From: Wocania_A spongiicola
GTDB lineage: Bacteria; Bacteroidota; Bacteroidia; Flavobacteriales; Flavobacteriaceae
Reading direction: 5' to 3'
Assembly: GCF_023502325.1 (NCBI RefSeq)
Contig: NZ_JAMFLZ010000002.1
Coordinates: 682,001-746,000, forward strand
Length of the DNA: 64,000 nt
Part shown: piece by piece, positions 61,876 to 64,000 of the stretch
Layout of the letters: every line of letters starts with the position of its first letter
Position numbering within the stretch: the first letter of the stretch is position 1
Program-made: the position numbers and the translations under genes
The notes under the pieces: generated by a model
Database searches by the model: none
What the model was told of the DNA's origin: nothing
Seen by the model: only the letters and a program-made list of their open reading frames with translations

Positions 61876-62148
61876 ATGGCTTCTAAAAAGAAAATACTTA
61901 AGAAAATTCAAATAGTAATAACCAATCATTTTGATACTCCAGAAGATGCTTTTAATTTTTTTGATAAAAGCGGAAATGGAAAGCTTTCAAAAAAAGAAAT
62001 TGTTAAGCTATTAAAAGAAGCTGAAATAAGTGGTTTTATTAGAAGCATAGTGTCCTCTAAACTTATTGAAGGATATGATAAAGATGATGACGGTTATATA
62101 AACTGGAAAGAATTTAAAGCTGCAGTTGATGAGATAAACAAAGGTTAA
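61876..62148 (+). CDS. EF-hand protein (90 aa)
   Basis: A small cytoplasmic protein with two canonical 12-residue EF-hand loops, D30-K-S-G-N-G-K-L-S-K-K-E41 and D68-K-D-D-D-G-Y-I-N-W-K-E79, each with Asp at position 1, Gly at 6 and Glu at 12. It is therefore expected to bind two Ca2+. The N-terminus is basic (MASKKKILKKIQIVI) and there is no signal peptide. The partner is unknown. The stop codon shares the TTAA palindrome with the convergent lipoprotein gene. Confidence 0.85.
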   Translation: MASKKKILKKIQIVITNHFDTPEDAFNFFDKSGNGKLSKKEIVKLLKEAEISGFIRSIVSSKLIEGYDKDDDGYINWKEFKAAVDEINKG

Positions 62149-62582
62149 TCTACTGCAACTGCTTCAACTTGATATGTATAAATAAAACCATCTGTTCCAC
62201 TACCTGTAGACTTTAAATTTTGATTTATGGTTAATATATTTTGAGAAATTTCAAAACTCCCATATTCATTACCTTCTATTGAAAGATACGTATTGCCATC
62301 TATATCTGCAACAGTGTACCCATAAGATCCAGAATCTAAACCATCTTCAATAGTATCATCAGTATTTTTATTATCTACAACTAGTGTTTTGGTAGCATCA
62401 TCAAAAGACCATACAATAGTATTAAGACTAAATTGTTCATCTATACCAGCTACTCCTCCAGTTACAGCAACTAAATGCCACAAATATCTTACTTTTTGAG
62501 GTGTAGTTGGGTTTGAATCATTTACTGAACAATTTGATAAAACAAAGAAGCAACTTAAAGCTATTATTACAACCTTTTTCAT
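62145..62582 (-). CDS. Small lipoprotein, lipocalin-like
   Basis: A 145-residue protein with a lipoprotein signal (MKKVVIIALSCFFVLSNC, Cys18). The mature part starts VRYLWHLVAVTGGVAGIDEQFSLNTIVWSFDDATKTLVVDN and continues with alternating strands (GSYGYTVADIDGNTYLSIEGNEYGSFEISQNILTINQN), the look of the lipocalin-like/META-type small barrels common in Flavobacteriaceae. The ligand is unknown. It converges on the EF-hand gene with overlapping stop codons. Confidence 0.75.
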   Translation of the reverse strand: MKKVVIIALSCFFVLSNCSVNDSNPTTPQKVRYLWHLVAVTGGVAGIDEQFSLNTIVWSFDDATKTLVVDNKNTDDTIEDGLDSGSYGYTVADIDGNTYLSIEGNEYGSFEISQNILTINQNLKSTGSGTDGFIYTYQVEAVAVD

Positions 62583-62684
62583 TATTTATTATATTTTGGT
62601 TATACATTATAGATGAACAAATTTAAAAAAGGTTGCGTTTATAAATGATAAATTACTTTGATTATTTTTGGACAAAAATATAAA

Positions 62685-63107
62685 ATGACATTTTTTCAAA
62701 GGGAAATACCATTAGAACCATTTTCTAGAGGCTTTCATTTAATTACTAATGAAATTTTAAATGCAGTTCCAGAAATTAGCCAAATTAAAATTGGCCAAAC
62801 ACAAATTTTTATTAAGCACACGTCTGCTAGTTTAACCATAAATGAAGATGCTGATTATACGGTGAGGACTGACTTTGAAAGTCATTTTAATAAAATGGTT
62901 CCTGAAAATGCACCATACTATAAACATACTTATGAAGGGTCAGACGATATGCCAGCACATATTAAAGCATCGATTTTGGGGGCATCTGTTCAAATACCAA
63001 TAACTAATGGAAAGCTTAATTTGGGAACCTGGCAAGGGGTTTATTTATGTGAACATAGAAACAGTGGTGGTTCAAGAAAAATTGTTATTACTATATTCGG
63101 TAATTAA
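62685..63107 (+). CDS. YjbQ family protein (UPF0047)
   Basis: The ATG at 62685 (MTFFQREIPLEPFSRGFHLIT) is preferred to a TTG at 62658, because the family begins here and a TATTTTTG -7-like element (62663-62670) lies between the two. The 140-residue protein has the COG0432 pattern: IFIKHTSASLTINEDADYTVRTDFE, YKHTYEGSDDMPAHIKASILGASVQIPITNGKLNLGTWQGVYLCEHRNSGGSRKIVITI. The invariant His residues and the GTWQ...EHR end are typical. Homologues can substitute for thiamine phosphate synthase, but the normal role is not settled. Confidence 0.93.
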   Translation: MTFFQREIPLEPFSRGFHLITNEILNAVPEISQIKIGQTQIFIKHTSASLTINEDADYTVRTDFESHFNKMVPENAPYYKHTYEGSDDMPAHIKASILGASVQIPITNGKLNLGTWQGVYLCEHRNSGGSRKIVITIFGN

Positions 63108-63120
63108 AATATATGATTAA

Positions 63121-64000
63121 ATGCGTTTAAAAAAATTTATAATTTCTCTTCTCCAATCTATAATATTTTGGACGTTAGCTTTTTTTCTTTTTATTTTTTT
63201 GAAATACAACGGTTTAGAGAAGGAGCTAGAGGTTTATACTGATGAGACATTGTACCTTCCAGTTTCAGAGTTTTATCAATTTGCACTTATATTAGGATTT
63301 ACAATAGGTATATTTTATGCGATAATTGAATTTTTATTTGACAAATTCTTTAGAGAAAAACTTGTGTTGGGTGTAAATATAATTATTAAATCTTTAATTT
63401 ATTTTATTCTCATTATCATTGTTCTTAGTGTGTTTTCTGTTTTTATAGAAGAACAAATAGATATTGATTTACCTAACGATCGTGGTTGGTGGCATAATGA
63501 TCCATTTTTTTGGAATACTATATTATATTTTATAGTATCATCTATTATTTTTTCTCTAATAAAAATCTCAAATGATAAATTTGGGCCTGGAGTTTTTTTA
63601 AATATGTTATTAGGAAAATATAAAAAGCCTAAAGAAGAAGAACGTATTTTAATGTTTGTAGATCTTAAGGATTCTACCAAGATTGCGGAACATTTAGGGC
63701 ATGAAGCTTATAGTAGGTTTATTCAAGATTGTTTTAGCGATTTAAATAGTGTTTTAAGAGCTTATGAAGCTGATATCTATCAATACGTAGGCGATGAAGC
63801 GGTAATTAGCTGGAATACTAAAAAAGGGTTCCGGAAAAATAATTGTGTTAATTTATTTTTTGCATTTCTTGATAAACTAAATAGTAGACAAAAATATTAT
63901 CTCCAGAGATATAACTATGAGCCAAAATTTAAAGCAGGGTTACATTGTGGTAAATTAATGATAGCTGAGGTGGGCACAATTAAAAAAGAGCTAGCATATC
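63121..64000 (+). CDS. Membrane-bound class III adenylate/guanylate cyclase-like protein, 3' truncated
   Basis: Open to the end of the window (293 codons seen) and 13 bases after the YjbQ gene. Four hydrophobic segments come first (FIISLLQSIIFWTLAFFLFIFL, FYQFALILGFTIGIFYAII, IIIKSLIYFILIIIVLSVFSVFI, FFWNTILYFIVSSIIFSLI). The cyclase domain then begins at ERILMFVDLKDSTKIAEHLG with metal Asp181. The second metal Asp225 lies in YQYVGDEAVISW, and FKAGLHCGKLMIAEVG follows. The residue four before Asp225, normally Lys for ATP selection in K-x-x-G-D, is Gln221. The Asn/Arg transition-state residues lie beyond the window, so activity cannot be judged. Confidence 0.88.
   Translation, partial: MRLKKFIISLLQSIIFWTLAFFLFIFLKYNGLEKELEVYTDETLYLPVSEFYQFALILGFTIGIFYAIIEFLFDKFFREKLVLGVNIIIKSLIYFILIIIVLSVFSVFIEEQIDIDLPNDRGWWHNDPFFWNTILYFIVSSIIFSLIKISNDKFGPGVFLNMLLGKYKKPKEEERILMFVDLKDSTKIAEHLGHEAYSRFIQDCFSDLNSVLRAYEADIYQYVGDEAVISWNTKKGFRKNNCVNLFFAFLDKLNSRQKYYLQRYNYEPKFKAGLHCGKLMIAEVGTIKKELAY

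Noticed and set aside
63399..63680. Minus-strand open frame of 93 codons
   Set aside because: It is antisense to the cyclase gene, whose plus-strand frame is continuous and carries clear domain motifs.

Overview
The window is AT-rich, densely coded DNA from a Bacteroidota genome, almost certainly a member of the Flavobacteriaceae. The support is five proteins ending in the gliding-motility-type (T9SS type B) C-terminal domain, promoter -7 elements of the form TANNTTTG, a split transketolase, a DUF5606 protein beside ruvX and def, a carotenoid operon with a fused CrtYcd-type lycopene cyclase, and tRNA genes without an encoded CCA end. I see no insertion sequence, prophage, CRISPR array or rRNA.

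Layout. 1-4300: the 3' part of sucC, a short DUF1456 gene, a TerB-like gene and uvrB. 4319-20226: five consecutive minus-strand genes for very large secreted proteins. They are built as a variable head (choice-of-anchor L, propeller-like, or prepeptidase-like), a stalk of about 90-residue repeats carrying a 'CD-acidic' motif, and a shared T9SS type B tail. Two of them carry an almost identical 1,285-bp tail. 20255-23182: an ABC exporter pair and a kinase-like unknown. 23244-27938: a tight minus-strand run of housekeeping genes (heme A synthase, GNAT, CCA-adding enzyme, TsaC, methyltransferase). 27938-34877: a surface-glycan locus on alternating strands with UDP-galactopyranose mutase, a galactofuranosyltransferase-like enzyme, GT2, GT4 and GT9 enzymes, an LPS-kinase-like protein and an FkbM methyltransferase. 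34971-40552: dapD, ruvX, def, a DUF5606 gene, a Crp/Fnr regulator, a lipoprotein and a TlpA-like thioredoxin.

40544-44970 is a five-gene carotenoid operon, merR-crtI-crtB-crtZ-crtYcd, which should convert GGPP to zeaxanthin. Its first gene encodes a MerR regulator with a cobalamin-binding domain that keeps the Wx9EH and HDIG motifs of CarH-type B12 photoreceptors. The promoters of merR and crtI share a -7/operator-like overlap. 45084-49042: tRNA-Leu(GAG), a 1,196-residue propeller histidine kinase and tRNA-Lys(TTT). 49189-64000: mostly housekeeping genes (aroK, split transketolase, tgt, lptG, accA, dnaB), small lipoproteins and an EF-hand protein. The window ends inside a class III nucleotide cyclase gene.

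The strongest candidates for new biology are the head-swappable secreted protein array with its in-frame 1.28-kb direct repeat, the B12/light-type control of the carotenoid operon, and single genes that depart from their families: a Tgt without zinc cysteines, a kinase-like protein with an altered catalytic loop, and a cyclase with Gln at the specificity Lys.
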